Notes: a model not told the origin generated them from the sequence alone. Positions 26,486-35,989 are shown, counted from the stretch's first letter. The stretch is 64,000 nt of DNA from Oscillospiraceae bacterium (GCA_902779945.1 CACZDN010000011.1:1-64000); one strand, 5' to 3'. Translations and numbers: made by a program.

Positions 26486-27782
26486 GGGTCAATTCCGAAA
26501 ACGTGACTTTCAGCGCCGCTTCGCCCTTTGCGGGCCAGGCGCGCTCGTCTGTCGCGAGACCGCGGGCAAAGAGAGGGCCGTCCTTGTTTCGCAGGACGAG
26601 ACAGGCGTCCCGCTCCTCCCGGGTATAGCCGGCCTCCTTGAACAGCGCGCTCAGCTTTTTGGTCACGCCCCGCCCGTGGGGTCGGATGCTGTCGCCGGGA
26701 AATCTCCCCGTACACAGAAGATCGTCTGTTACTATCTCATATTTGAGATAAGAAGTCTTGAACAAGTCGTGAATTTCTCCGGTACAGACTGCCCGCTCGG
26801 TGTCCACGCACAGGCCCAGCTCCGGGATCGGAAGACTCTCCCCCGGGATCAGGCGGCGCGCGGGAATGAGAAGCGCCCGCCCCGCGTCCGGATACAGCCT
26901 GCCCTGCTCACGCCGTATTGTTCTGCCCGGCAGCTCCATAACGCCGTAGCCGCTGCCGCGGATAAAGCGCAGGACAGCCTCGCAGCGCTCCCTTGAGAGC
27001 CCCGGAAACAGCTGCCGCACAACGCGCGAGGCGACCGCGGGGTGCAGAGACGCAAGCGCCGGGAGGGAGAGGCTGTTGTCACGCAGCTCCCGCCGCAGAA
27101 AATCCTCCGCGAGGGCGGAGAGACAGTCCTCGTCCTGCCGCGCGAGGGCGGCCGTGCGTGAGGCGGCCTCAGCAAAGCGGGGGTTGAGCTCTTTGAGCAG
27201 CGGGACGACGCGGCGGCGCAGCAGATTGCGGGTGTAGTCCTCGCAGGCGTTTGTGCTGTCCTCCACGTGGGGGACGGCGTTTTCGCTGAGATAGGCCTCG
27301 ATCTGGGCGCGCCCGACATCCAGCAGCGGACGCAGGATCGCGCCGCGGCGCCTCGGAATGCCGCACAGGCCCGCGGTCCCGCTGCCGCGGGCAAGGTTGA
27401 AGAGCAGGGTCTCGGCGTTGTCGTCCCGGTTGTGGGCCGTGAGGATAAGCGCCGCGCCGCAGTCTTCCATGGCCTTCGCCAGAAAGTCATAGCGCAGCAG
27501 CCGCGCCGCCTCCTCGAGACTCAGCCCCTTTTCCGCGGCGTACCCCGGCGCGTCGCCGTGCCCGAGAACGAACGGGACCCCGTGCGTTTTGCAGAAGTCC
27601 TCCACAAAGGCTGCGTCGCGCAGGGATTCCGCCCCGCGGATGCCGTGCTCGAAATGGGCGGCGGTCACGTCCAGCCCGGCGGAGATCAGCAGATGCAGCA
27701 GGCACATGGAGTCCGCCCCGCCGGACACCGCGCACAGGAGCTTCTTCCCCGCGAGGGGCTTCAGATCGAGCTCAATACTCAT
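26472..27782 (-). CDS. tilS: tRNA(Ile)-lysidine synthase
   Basis: 436 residues. The N-terminal PP-loop SGGADSM (about 20-26) binds ATP, FEHGIRG and AHNRDDNAET are family blocks, and the C-terminal TilS substrate-binding domain ends near KVTFSE. It modifies the wobble C34 of tRNA-Ile(CAU) to lysidine so the tRNA reads AUA. The ATG (27782) overlaps the dnaB 3' end by 11 bases, so the two are coupled. Its last codons are adjacent to an R1 repeat, which may have supplied the stop region. Confidence 0.93.
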   Translation of the reverse strand: MSIELDLKPLAGKKLLCAVSGGADSMCLLHLLISAGLDVTAAHFEHGIRGAESLRDAAFVEDFCKTHGVPFVLGHGDAPGYAAEKGLSLEEAARLLRYDFLAKAMEDCGAALILTAHNRDDNAETLLFNLARGSGTAGLCGIPRRRGAILRPLLDVGRAQIEAYLSENAVPHVEDSTNACEDYTRNLLRRRVVPLLKELNPRFAEAASRTAALARQDEDCLSALAEDFLRRELRDNSLSLPALASLHPAVASRVVRQLFPGLSRERCEAVLRFIRGSGYGVMELPGRTIRREQGRLYPDAGRALLIPARRLIPGESLPIPELGLCVDTERAVCTGEIHDLFKTSYLKYEIVTDDLLCTGRFPGDSIRPHGRGVTKKLSALFKEAGYTREERDACLVLRNKDGPLFARGLATDERAWPAKGEAALKVTFSELTPASP

Positions 27783-29118
27783 CTTCGCGCCGCTTCTCGT
27801 AGAGGCTGAAGCTGGTGTACTCCGGCAGCCACAAAAGCTCGACCGTGCCGGTCTGGCCCTTGCGGTTTTTGAGGATGATGGCCTCGGCCAGGTTGGGATT
27901 CTCGCTCTCCTTGTTATAATACCCATCCCGGTAGAGACCTATCACAACGTCGGCGTCCTGCTCAATGGCGCCGGACTCGCGCAGGTCGGAGAGCATGGGG
28001 CGCTTGTCCTGGCGCGACTCGTTTGCGCGCGAGAGCTGCGACAGGCAGATGACGGGGACGTTGAGCTCCTTGGCCATGATCTTGAGCATACGGCTGATGT
28101 CGCTGACCGCCTGGGTACGGCTCTCGTTCGACCAGGAGTGGCCGGAGCCCGCCGACTGCATGAGCTGCAGGTAGTCGATGACCACGAGACCGAGGTTTGC
28201 GACCCGGCGGCACTGGGCGTTCATATCCGAGACCGTGAGCGTCGGGTTGTCGTCGATGCGGATGTCTGTCGCGCTCAGGGTCTGGGCGGCGTTCGACACC
28301 TCGCGCCACTGCTGGTCGGAGAGCTGGCCGGTCAGCAGGCTCTGCCCCGGCACCAGCGCGGCGCGGGACAGCAGTCTCGTCACGAGCTGCTCGCGCGACA
28401 TCTCCAGCGAGAAGATGGCGACGGTCTGGTGCTCGCTCATCGCGGCGTGCAGCGCCATGTTGAGGGCGATGCTGGTTTTGCCCATGCCGGGGCGGGCCGC
28501 GATCAGAATAAGCTCGGACTTGTTGAGGCCGAGAGTCACGCGGTCGAGATCGGGCAGGCCCGTCGGCAGGCCGGGGATGGCGCTGCCGGAGGCGGCCGCG
28601 TCGGAGAGATTGTCGAACACGTTCTGCACCACGGTGGAGACGGGGATGAGACCGCCCACGTTCCGGCCCTGGCGCAGGGCGTAGATCTTCCGCTCCGCGG
28701 CCTCGAGCATGGCCTCGGCCTCGCCGCTGCCCTCGTAGACCATGGCGTTGATCTCGTCCGCAGCCTCGCCGAGACGCCGGAGCAGCGCCCGGTCGCGCAC
28801 GATGGCGGCGTACTCGAGGACGTTGGCGGCGGTCGGCGTGATGCGCATGATCTCCGCAAGGTACTCCTCGCAGTTTTCCTTGTACACGCCCCGGACCTTC
28901 ATCTGGCCGAGCACGGTGACCGGGTCGATGGCCATGCTGTAGGAGAACATGGCGTAGATCGTCTCGTAGATGTCGCGGTTGAGCTGGATATAAAATTCGT
29001 CGGGCTTCAGCTTCTCAAGGACTTCCGGAATGCAGCGGGAGTCGATGAGCATGGAGCCGAGCACCGCCTGCTCCGCCGGGGCGGAGTGCGGCACTTTTCT
29101 GCCCAGCAGTTCGTCCAT
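27772..29118 (-). CDS. dnaB: replicative DNA helicase
   Basis: 448 residues. The N-terminal DnaB domain (1-110) begins with HSAPAEQAVLGSMLID, and the RecA-like C-terminal domain has Walker A ARPGMGKT, the LVVIDYLQLM Walker B and SRANESR. This hexameric helicase unwinds DNA at the fork. The ATG lies 6 bases after TGAGGT. The run gdpP-rplI-dnaB is classical in Bacillota. Confidence 0.96.
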   Translation of the reverse strand: MDELLGRKVPHSAPAEQAVLGSMLIDSRCIPEVLEKLKPDEFYIQLNRDIYETIYAMFSYSMAIDPVTVLGQMKVRGVYKENCEEYLAEIMRITPTAANVLEYAAIVRDRALLRRLGEAADEINAMVYEGSGEAEAMLEAAERKIYALRQGRNVGGLIPVSTVVQNVFDNLSDAAASGSAIPGLPTGLPDLDRVTLGLNKSELILIAARPGMGKTSIALNMALHAAMSEHQTVAIFSLEMSREQLVTRLLSRAALVPGQSLLTGQLSDQQWREVSNAAQTLSATDIRIDDNPTLTVSDMNAQCRRVANLGLVVIDYLQLMQSAGSGHSWSNESRTQAVSDISRMLKIMAKELNVPVICLSQLSRANESRQDKRPMLSDLRESGAIEQDADVVIGLYRDGYYNKESENPNLAEAIILKNRKGQTGTVELLWLPEYTSFSLYEKRREDEY

Positions 29119-29226
29119 AGTGTTACCTCAGAGCGTGGAGTCTGGCGTGTGGAGTGAAGATGCCGCCGCGCGAAATGCGATCAGTCCGCGAAGCGGACGC
29201 GACAGCGCCGCACGCCGCATAATTGC

Positions 29227-29676
29227 TTACTTGTCCTCGATGACCAGCAGATTGATCGTGCCGTTGACCTCGTAGCCCAGCTTGGCCTTGACCTGGTAGC
29301 TGCCGAAGGTCTTGATGGGGTCGCTCTGGACGATCTTGTTCTTCTCGATCTCAATGCCGAACTGCTCTTTGAGCGCGTCGCTGATCTCCTGGGAGGTGAC
29401 GGCGCCGAAGAGCTTGCCCGCGCCGCCGGCCTTCGCGCGGAGCGTGACCTGGACCCCCTCGAGCTTCTTGGCGTTCTCCTCCGCCTGCGCCTTCTCGCGG
29501 GCGACCTGGGCGGCTTTGGCCTTCTCCTTGAGCTTGAGGGCGTTGATGTTGTCGGCGGTGGCCTCGGCGGCAAGGCCGCGCGGGATGAGGTAGTTGCGGG
29601 CGTAGCCGATGGAGACCTCCTTCATCTCGCCCTTTTTGCCCTGACCCTTGACGTCGGTATTGAAAATGACCTTCAT
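29227..29676 (-). CDS. rplI: 50S ribosomal protein L9
   Basis: 149 residues. [17 protein letters not shown] and [13 protein letters not shown] are the L9 N-domain signature, followed by the long connecting helix (about 40-80) and C-terminal domain. It is a structural protein of the large ribosomal subunit near the L1 stalk base. GAAAGGAG precedes the ATG. Confidence 0.97.
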   Translation of the reverse strand: MKVIFNTDVKGQGKKGEMKEVSIGYARNYLIPRGLAAEATADNINALKLKEKAKAAQVAREKAQAEENAKKLEGVQVTLRAKAGGAGKLFGAVTSQEISDALKEQFGIEIEKNKIVQSDPIKTFGSYQVKAKLGYEVNGTINLLVIEDK

Positions 29677-29720
29677 AGTGTATGACTCCTTTCGGAATAA
29701 TCAGATTGCATACAGACTCT

Positions 29721-29848
29721 TGCCTCTCCCTCCGGGAGAGGTGCCTCAGTGCGCACACTGGGGCGGAGAGGGCCGCGCGTTGACATGACGCCCTCTCAGT
29801 CGGCGCCGCAAACGGCGCTGACAGCTCCCCCCCAGAGGGGGAGCCAGG
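29721..29848 (-). repeat. palindromic interspersed repeat, copy 2 (family R3)
   Basis: Located between gdpP and rplI. Read on the minus strand it gives the same block order as 1-150: a G/C stem, an inverted repeat (here around GTTTGCGGC), ACTGAGAGGGCGTC, CCCTCTCC, and a last CTCTCCC/GGGAGAG stem. The arms are conserved and the loops are not. Confidence 0.75.
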
Positions 29849-29858
29849 ATTTCGTCGA

Positions 29859-31850
29859 CTAAGACAGATAATCGTCGATGGCCTTGCGGACCATTTTGAC
29901 GACTTCCTCGGTCGAGGTGTCCGCGAACTGGGCGGCCGCGGCGCTGCGGTTGCCGCCGCCGCCGAGCTTCTCCATGATGACCTGGACGTTGATCTCCCCG
30001 ATGGAGCGGGCGGAGGCGAAAGTGTTGCCCTTGCCGCTGGGGGCCACGACGATGGAGGCGTCGACCCCGGAGATATTCAAAAGCTCGTCCGCGGCCTGGG
30101 CGACGACGATGCGCTCCTGCGGCTCCTGAGGGGCCGCGAGGGCGACGCCGCGGTAGACCTCGGCCTGCTGGAGAATGCGGTACTTTGCGACCGTGTGCGC
30201 GAAGTCCGACTGAAAAAGACGCTTGACGGCGGTGGTGTCCGCCCCTCCGCTGCGCAGCCAGGAGGCCGCGTCGAAAGTGCGTTCGCCCGTGCGGAGGCTG
30301 AAATTCTTGGTGTCGAGCACGATGCCCGCCAGCAGGGCCTCCGCCTCGCAGCGCAGGATCTCCTCCGTGTCCGGAAGCTCCTGCAGGATCTCGGTCACAA
30401 GCTCGCTCGCGGAGGAGGCGTAGGGCTCCACATAGTTGAGCGCCGCATTCTGGATGTAAGTCGCGCCGACGCGGTGGTGGTCGATGACGACCACGCGCTC
30501 GCACTCGGTCAGCAGGGACGGGGCCTCGGTCTGCTCGGGCCGGCTGGTGTCCACGACCACGAGGAGGGTGCGCGGCTCGATCTTCGCCGGCAGTTCCCAG
30601 GGGTTGAGAAAGACGTTTTCATATTCGGGCTCTCTCCGCACCCGCTCGTACAGGGTCTGGGCGTTGGAGCTCTGCGAGTCGAGCACGATGCTGGCGCGTA
30701 TCCCGCGCTGGCGGGCGATGCTGTACACGCCGACCGCCGCGCCGACGGAGTCCATGTCGCTGTTGCGGTGGCCCATGATGAGCACGGCGGAAGACTCCTG
30801 CAGGAGGTTGGAGAAGGCGTTGGCCGTGACGCGGGAGCGGACCTTGGTGCGTTTTTCCACCTCGGAGCCGCGGCCGCCGAAAAACTCAAAGTCCACGCGG
30901 TTTTTGACGACCGTCTGGTCGCCGCCGCGGGAGAGGGCCAGCTCCGCCGCGATGCCGGCGGCCTGCATGGTCTCGGCAAAGCTCTCCGCGTCCGCGCCGA
31001 GGCCGATGCTGATCGTGGCGGCAAGCCCGGCGGGATTGACGACCTCGTGGATCTCGTCGGTAATTTTGAACTTGCCCTCCTTGAGGCGCTCAAGATCGCG
31101 GCGCTCCATCAGCAGGAGATAGCGGTCGCGGTCAAAGCGGCGCAGGATGCCGTTGAAATCCGCGCTCCAGCGGTTGAGCCTGTCCTCCACCGCGTCGCGC
31201 AGATCGTTCTTGACGCGCTCGGTCTCGTTCTTGGTCAGCTCGTCCAGGTTGTCGATGATGACGATGCCGGCGACCGGGCGGCTGTTTTCATACTCAATGC
31301 GGATGTCGTCATACTCGGTGACGTCCACCCAGTAGGTGATGCCCATGAAGAGCCCGTTTTCGCCGCTCTGCTCCTGGTCGGAGCGGATCAGGCTGCCGTG
31401 GACCTGATACTTGCGGCCGCCGACCTCCAGAAGCGTCGGATACCGGGTCTTCCCCTCCAGCAGCCAGCCGCCGTTGAAGCGCGGGACCAGATCGGTGATG
31501 GCGGCGTCGAGCCGGGTGCCGGTCTCGCCGCACATCTTGAAGAACAGCTCGCTGCCCCAGATGATGCGCGAATCCTCCAGCTTGAAGATGACGATCGGCA
31601 GCGGAAAATTCGTGAGCGTGTTGCCCTTGGCGCTCTCCGTCTCGTACACGCGGCTCTCCACATAGGCGGTCAGCGCCTTCTCCCGCCTGCGGTGCATGAT
31701 GAGATCGAAGATCAGAAGCAGGAGCAGCGCGCCGCCGGCACCCGCGGCGAGGATATACTGCTGGTAATACACGGCCGCCCCCGCCAGCAGCAGCAGCAGG
31801 ACATAGGCGAGCCTGCCCGGCGCGGTCAGCTGCCTGAGCGTCTTTTTCAT
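29859..31850 (-). CDS. gdpP: cyclic-di-AMP phosphodiesterase GdpP (YybT)
   Basis: 663 residues. Two N-terminal membrane helices, a degenerate PAS domain (about 65-150), a degenerate GGDEF domain (about 165-295) and a DHH/DHHA1 phosphodiesterase module (GHRNSDMDSVGAAVGVY, VVIDHHRVG, GGGNRSAAAAQF). It hydrolyses c-di-AMP to pApA and so tunes osmotic and wall homeostasis. The start at 31850 sits after GAGGGGG. It begins the leftward gdpP-rplI-dnaB operon. Confidence 0.95.
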   Translation of the reverse strand: MKKTLRQLTAPGRLAYVLLLLLAGAAVYYQQYILAAGAGGALLLLLIFDLIMHRRREKALTAYVESRVYETESAKGNTLTNFPLPIVIFKLEDSRIIWGSELFFKMCGETGTRLDAAITDLVPRFNGGWLLEGKTRYPTLLEVGGRKYQVHGSLIRSDQEQSGENGLFMGITYWVDVTEYDDIRIEYENSRPVAGIVIIDNLDELTKNETERVKNDLRDAVEDRLNRWSADFNGILRRFDRDRYLLLMERRDLERLKEGKFKITDEIHEVVNPAGLAATISIGLGADAESFAETMQAAGIAAELALSRGGDQTVVKNRVDFEFFGGRGSEVEKRTKVRSRVTANAFSNLLQESSAVLIMGHRNSDMDSVGAAVGVYSIARQRGIRASIVLDSQSSNAQTLYERVRREPEYENVFLNPWELPAKIEPRTLLVVVDTSRPEQTEAPSLLTECERVVVIDHHRVGATYIQNAALNYVEPYASSASELVTEILQELPDTEEILRCEAEALLAGIVLDTKNFSLRTGERTFDAASWLRSGGADTTAVKRLFQSDFAHTVAKYRILQQAEVYRGVALAAPQEPQERIVVAQAADELLNISGVDASIVVAPSGKGNTFASARSIGEINVQVIMEKLGGGGNRSAAAAQFADTSTEEVVKMVRKAIDDYLS

Positions 31851-31903
31851 GAAAACACCCCCTCGCAAACAGGTTTAACCGCTATAGAAATATTAATCAC
31901 TAT

Positions 31904-31932
31904 ATTATACCAAATTTTCCGGCGCTTTACAA
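31904..31932 (-). promoter_or_regulatory. sigma-A promoter of the gdpP operon
   Basis: Minus strand -35 TTGTAA (31927-31932), 17-base spacer, -10 TATAAT (31904-31909). Confidence 0.8.
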
Positions 31933-32001
31933 TCATAAAATAAGCGATCTCCGCAATAATACCAACAGACCTGCAAGAAATCAGAAAGGAAGCGTGGAGC
32001 G

Positions 32002-33021
32002 ATGAAAGCAGTGATCCTGGCGGGCGGACTGGGGACGCGGCTGCGGCCGGTGACGGGGGAGCATCCCAAGCCCATGGTGTCCCTGCTCGGGAGACCGATG
32101 ATGGAGCATATCGTGGAGCTGCTGCGCGGCTGCGGCTTCACGCAGATCTGCGCGGCGCTGCACTACCGGGCCGGGGAGATCATGGCCCACTTCGGGGACG
32201 GACGGCGCTTCGGCGTGGAGCTCGAGTACCGCATCGAGACGGAAAACCTCGGCACGGCGGGCAGCGTCAGAAACTGCCGGGACTTCTACGGGGACGAGGA
32301 CTTCCTCGTCATCTCCGGCGACGCCGCCTGCGACTTTCAGCTTGAACGCCTGATGGAGGCGCACCGGGAAAAGCACGCCGCGGTCACCATCGCCCTCAGC
32401 GCCGAGCGCGTACCGCTGCGCTACGGGCTCGCGGTGACGGACAGCGACGGACGCATCCGCACCTTCATCGAGAAGCCCGAATGGCCGCGCGTCGTGACGG
32501 ATCTCGTGAACACGGGCATCTACGTCCTCTCGCCCCGCGCGCTGGAGGCTGTGCCGGAGGGCGGCTTCGACTTCGGGAAGGAGCTGTTCCCGAAGCTGCT
32601 GCAGAGCGGAGAGGCCCTGTACGGTCTGCCGATGGAGGGCTACTGGTGTGATGTCGGCACGCCCCAGGACTACTACCGCTGCTGCGCCGACGCGCTGGAC
32701 GGCAAGCTCCGCATCACGCCCGGCGAGGCCTTCCGGCTGACGGAGCGGCAGGAGCCGGAGGAGCGCGGGGAGGAGGGCGTGGTGGCCTGCTGCGACTGCG
32801 AAAACCGCGCCCGGCTTATGGGTACGCTCTCGGAGCTCATGCTGGACATGGGCGCGGATTACGACGACGGCATCCGCCTGCGGGGCCGGGACTACGAGCT
32901 GCACATCAGCCCCAGCGCGGTCCGCTCCTCGGTGCGCATCGCGGTCCGCTCCCCCGACGCGGAGTACGCCCGCGCTCTTTGCCTCTCGGCCCGCGAGGTC
33001 GTGGAAAAGCTGGGGATGTGA
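32002..33021 (+). CDS. sugar-phosphate nucleotidyltransferase fused to an orphan phosphohexomutase C-terminal domain
   Basis: 339 residues. Residues 1-230 form a complete nucleotidyltransferase: ILAGGLGTRLRPVTGEHPKPM, LGTAGSVRNC, VISGDAACDF, and GYWCDVGTPQDYY. Such enzymes join a sugar-1-phosphate to NTP, commonly GDP-mannose-type activation. Residues about 265-339 resemble only domain IV of alpha-D-phosphohexomutases (DDGIRLRGRDYELHISPSAVRSSVRI), where the phosphate-binding loop lies. The mutase catalytic serine and metal-binding domains are absent. It may derive from the larger nucleotidyltransferase-mutase fusions by internal deletion. Sugar specificity is unknown. Upstream SD is weak (AAAGGA, GGAG near the ATG). 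Confidence 0.82.
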   Translation: MKAVILAGGLGTRLRPVTGEHPKPMVSLLGRPMMEHIVELLRGCGFTQICAALHYRAGEIMAHFGDGRRFGVELEYRIETENLGTAGSVRNCRDFYGDEDFLVISGDAACDFQLERLMEAHREKHAAVTIALSAERVPLRYGLAVTDSDGRIRTFIEKPEWPRVVTDLVNTGIYVLSPRALEAVPEGGFDFGKELFPKLLQSGEALYGLPMEGYWCDVGTPQDYYRCCADALDGKLRITPGEAFRLTERQEPEERGEEGVVACCDCENRARLMGTLSELMLDMGADYDDGIRLRGRDYELHISPSAVRSSVRIAVRSPDAEYARALCLSAREVVEKLGM

Positions 33022-33070
33022 GGGCATAAGCGCCGACGGACGGGCATATCCTTTCTGTGGGGGTGAGCGA

Positions 33071-33355
33071 ATGGCCTATGAACAGGCGCCGAAGAGCGCG
33101 CAGAAGGAACAGCTTTTGAGTCTGGAAAACCGGGAGAAGCTCAGTCTGACCGGGGTGTCCGACGTCAGCGGCTTTGACGAGAGCCTCATCGCGCTCGTGA
33201 CCGGACTCGGTCCGCTCACGGTGCGAGGGGAGCAGCTCCACATCGACCGTATCGACCTGAACGCCGGACAGCTCGAGGTGCGCGGCAAGATCCGCGAGCT
33301 CAGCTATGAGGAGAGCGCACACGAGGGCGGCCTCTGGTCGCGGCTCTTCGGCTGA
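33071..33355 (+). CDS. yabP: sporulation protein YabP
   Basis: 94 residues of the YabP/YqfC family (REKLSLTGVSDVSGFDESLIAL, then LTVRGEQLHIDRIDLNAGQLEVRGKIREL). In Bacillus it is made in the mother cell and is needed for spore coat/cortex assembly. It overlaps nothing; the next gene begins directly after its stop (TGAATG). It starts the yabP-yabQ-divIC-yabR string conserved in spore formers. Confidence 0.9.
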   Translation: MAYEQAPKSAQKEQLLSLENREKLSLTGVSDVSGFDESLIALVTGLGPLTVRGEQLHIDRIDLNAGQLEVRGKIRELSYEESAHEGGLWSRLFG

Positions 33356-33730
33356 ATGGCGCTGAGCATCCGCGCGCAGGCGCTGTCGCTGCTGGCTGCC
33401 CTCGCGCTCGGCACGGGGCTCGGCCTGCTTTACGATCTGTTCCGCGCGCTCCGGCGGCGGGGCCGGGATACGCTCTGGGATCTGCTGTTCTGCGCCTTGG
33501 CGGCCTGCGCCGCTTTTCTCTTTGCCATGCGTGCGGACAACGGCATCTTCGGCACGGGAGAGCTTTTGCTGTCGCTGCTGGGGCTGCTGGTTTATTTCCG
33601 CTTTCTGAGCCCGCGCTGCCTGCCCGCGTTTGGATTTTGCCTCAATGGTTTTAGAGCTTTCTGCATAAAAACTCTAAATTTTGCCAAAAAAGTCGGGCAA
33701 TGCTGCAAAAAAACTCTTTTCAAATTTTAA
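33356..33730 (+). CDS. yabQ: spore cortex biosynthesis protein YabQ
   Basis: 124 residues with about three membrane segments (9-28, 44-60, 66-84) and the YabQ opening QALSLLAALALGTGLGLLYDLFRALRR. It is located in the forespore outer membrane and required for cortex formation in Bacillus. The C-terminal tail is basic and lysine/cysteine rich. It is coupled to yabP with no spacer. Confidence 0.88.
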   Translation: MALSIRAQALSLLAALALGTGLGLLYDLFRALRRRGRDTLWDLLFCALAACAAFLFAMRADNGIFGTGELLLSLLGLLVYFRFLSPRCLPAFGFCLNGFRAFCIKTLNFAKKVGQCCKKTLFKF

Positions 33731-33759
33731 GAATTACGTTAGAATGTGGAGGATATTCC

Positions 33760-34110
33760 GTGGGTGCAAAGCCGGAAAGCGGCGCGCCGTGCGGATTGCT
33801 GACAGCCATGGAGACGAAGGAGACGCTGGTGCGCATCGTTCTGCTTGCGCTGCTGCTGTACGCTTCGATCTGCCTCGCCTCGGCGGGCAGGGAGCTGCAC
33901 GCGGCAAGGGCGCTGGCGGCGGAGCTGCGCGCAGAGCTCGAGACGGTCGAGCGCGGCAACGCAGAGCTCGGCCGGAAACTGGATCAGGGCTGGAGCGCGG
34001 AGGACGTGGAGGCCCTCGCGCGGGAGAGACTGGGTCTTGTCCTGCCGGGCGACCGGATCTTCCGCTTTGAGACAGACCCGCCCGAGGGTCAGGCACCCCC
34101 GGCCGGGTGA
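33760..34110 (+). CDS. divIC: septum formation initiator family protein (DivIC/FtsL-like)
   Basis: About 116 residues from a GTG start (33760) placed 7 bases after GGAGG; an ATG 20 codons earlier lies inside yabQ. One membrane segment (about 23-42, VRIVLLALLLYASICLASA) is followed by a coiled coil (45-75) and ARERLGLVLPGDRIFRFE, the DivIC-type C-terminus. It is a bitopic component of the division complex with DivIB/FtsL. Its position between yabQ and the S1 gene matches Bacillus. Confidence 0.87.
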   Translation: MGAKPESGAPCGLLTAMETKETLVRIVLLALLLYASICLASAGRELHAARALAAELRAELETVERGNAELGRKLDQGWSAEDVEALARERLGLVLPGDRIFRFETDPPEGQAPPAG

Positions 34111-34151
34111 ATCTGATACCCATATTGAATCTTAGACAGAGAGGGATACCC

Positions 34152-34601
34152 ATGGAGGATCATGTAGGCGAAATTCTGGAGGGAAAGGTTACAGGGATCA
34201 CAAAATTCGGGGCCTTTGTCGCCCTGCCCGGCGGCAAGAGCGGCCTTGTACATATCTCCGAGGTGGCCAACGCCTTCGTCAGCAATGTGAGCGACCATGT
34301 CCAGGTCGGGCAGACGGTCAGGGTGATGGTGCTCAGCGTCACGCCCGAGGGGAAGATCAACCTCTCCATGAAGCGCGCCCTCGCGGGGGAACAGCCCCAG
34401 CGCGGCGAGCCGCGGGAGAGACGGAGCGAGCCGCGTCCCGCGCCCAGACCGGAGCGCGCGTCGGGTCCCGTGCCCGCCGCCGCGGAGACCAGCGGCAACC
34501 AGGCCTTTGAGGACCGGCTCAAGAAATTCATGCAGGAGTCTGACAGCCGCATCGCGGACAGCCGCATGTACGCCGATCACCGCCAGAGGCGGAGAAGATG
34601 A
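34152..34601 (+). CDS. yabR: S1 RNA-binding domain protein (YabR-like)
   Basis: 149 residues. A single S1 domain (4-75: GKVTGITKFGAFVALPGGKSGLVHIS) is followed by a proline/arginine-rich linker and a short basic tail (HRQRRRR). It binds RNA; its role in spore formers is not well defined. GAGGG lies before the ATG at 34152; the earlier in-frame ATG has no ribosome site. Conserved neighbour of divIC. Confidence 0.88.
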   Translation: MEDHVGEILEGKVTGITKFGAFVALPGGKSGLVHISEVANAFVSNVSDHVQVGQTVRVMVLSVTPEGKINLSMKRALAGEQPQRGEPRERRSEPRPAPRPERASGPVPAAAETSGNQAFEDRLKKFMQESDSRIADSRMYADHRQRRRR

Positions 34602-34726
34602 CCCGCAGAATCGGACTCCCGCGGCCTTGAGCCGCGGGAGCTTTTTCCGACTTTTGTTCCATTTTACCAAATCCCGCCGCCCCGAGCGGGCAGGTCGGGG
34701 CAAATCGCGGTTTTTTTCACGTTCTC

Positions 34727-34755
34727 TTGCGCATTCGCGCGGGAGATGATAAACT
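34727..34755 (+). promoter_or_regulatory. promoter of the aminotransferase gene
   Basis: -35 TTGCGC (34727-34732), 17-base spacer, -10 TAAACT (34750-34755). Confidence 0.6.
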
Positions 34756-34783
34756 GTCTCCATCAATCAAGGGGGGCGATACA

Positions 34784-35974
34784 ATGAAGCTTTCATCCAA
34801 AATGCAGCGCTGCGGCCTGTCTCCGATGCGCAAATTCAATCCGTACGCGGACAAGGTCAAGGCCGGCGGCATCAAAATCTATCACCTGAACATCGGCCAG
34901 CCGGATGTGGAGACACCCGCACCCTTCTATCAGGCGCTGCGGGACTTTGCGGACAAGGTCGTCTCCTACGCGCCGTCGGGCGGCCTGCCCGTCTATCTGG
35001 ACGCGGTGCGCGCTTACTACAAACGCATCGGCGTGGAGCTGAGCCGCGCGGACGTCCTGGCCACCAGCGGCGGCAGCGAGGCGCTGCAGATGGTCTTCGC
35101 CACCATCCTGGACGACGGGGACGAGGTCATCATCCCCGAGCCCTTCTATCCCAACTACGCCACCTCCGTCACACTCGCCGGCGCGTCCATCCGCCCCATC
35201 CCCACCACGGTGGAGGAGGGCTACTTCTACGCCGAGCGCGCGCGGGTCGAGGCCTGCATCAACGAGCATACCCGCGCCCTCTTTGTCACAAACCCCGGCA
35301 ACCCCACCGGCTCCATCCTGACGCCGGATCAGCTTCGGCTCATGCTGGACATCGCGAAGGAGCATGAACTCTTCCTCATCTGCGACGAGGTATACCGCGA
35401 ATTCGTCTACGCGGGCGAGCCGCTTCTGAGCGCCCTCCAGTACCCCGGGTACGAGGAGAACGTGGTCGTCATCGACTCGATATCCAAGCGCTTCTCCGCC
35501 TGCGGCGCGCGGGTGGGCTGCGTGATCTCCAAGAACAAGGCGTTCATGGCCGAGGCCATGAAGTGGTGCCAGTGCCGTCTGGCCTCCGCCACGGTGGACC
35601 AGATCGCCGCCGCCGCCCTCTACGGCATGGACCCCTCCTACTTTGACGCCGTGCGGGACGAGTACCGCCTGCGCCGCGATACCATGGTCAAAAAGCTCCA
35701 GGAGATCCCGGGCGTGGTGTGCCGTCTCCCCAGGGGCGCGTTCTACGTCATGTGCGCCCTGCCCGTGGACGACGCGGACAAGTTCCAGATGTGGCTGCTC
35801 AACGAGTTTCATGACAACGGCGAGACCGTGCTCTTCGCCTGCGGCGAGCCGTTCTACGCCACTCCCGGCAAGGGCCGCAACGAGGTGCGCCTGGCCTATA
35901 CCATCAATGCCCCCGACATCGCCCGCGCCATCGACATCCTGAAAATCGCGATCGAGAAATACAACAGCCGATAA
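34784..35974 (+). CDS. class I/II pyridoxal-phosphate aminotransferase (aspartate aminotransferase type)
   Basis: 396 residues, fold type I. NIGQPDVETP, TSGGSEALQMV, VTNPGNPTGSILT, ICDEVYREFVYAG and SISKRFSACGARVGC (K is the PLP Schiff-base lysine) are all in place, as is the C-terminal substrate-arginine region (NEVRLAYTI). It transfers amino groups between an amino acid, likely aspartate or an aromatic one, and 2-oxoglutarate. AGGGGGG lies 7 bases before the ATG. It is transcribed alone and ends at a terminator shared with the AraC gene. Confidence 0.9.
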   Translation: MKLSSKMQRCGLSPMRKFNPYADKVKAGGIKIYHLNIGQPDVETPAPFYQALRDFADKVVSYAPSGGLPVYLDAVRAYYKRIGVELSRADVLATSGGSEALQMVFATILDDGDEVIIPEPFYPNYATSVTLAGASIRPIPTTVEEGYFYAERARVEACINEHTRALFVTNPGNPTGSILTPDQLRLMLDIAKEHELFLICDEVYREFVYAGEPLLSALQYPGYEENVVVIDSISKRFSACGARVGCVISKNKAFMAEAMKWCQCRLASATVDQIAAAALYGMDPSYFDAVRDEYRLRRDTMVKKLQEIPGVVCRLPRGAFYVMCALPVDDADKFQMWLLNEFHDNGETVLFACGEPFYATPGKGRNEVRLAYTINAPDIARAIDILKIAIEKYNSR

Positions 35975-35989
35975 GGCGGCTTTGTCGAA

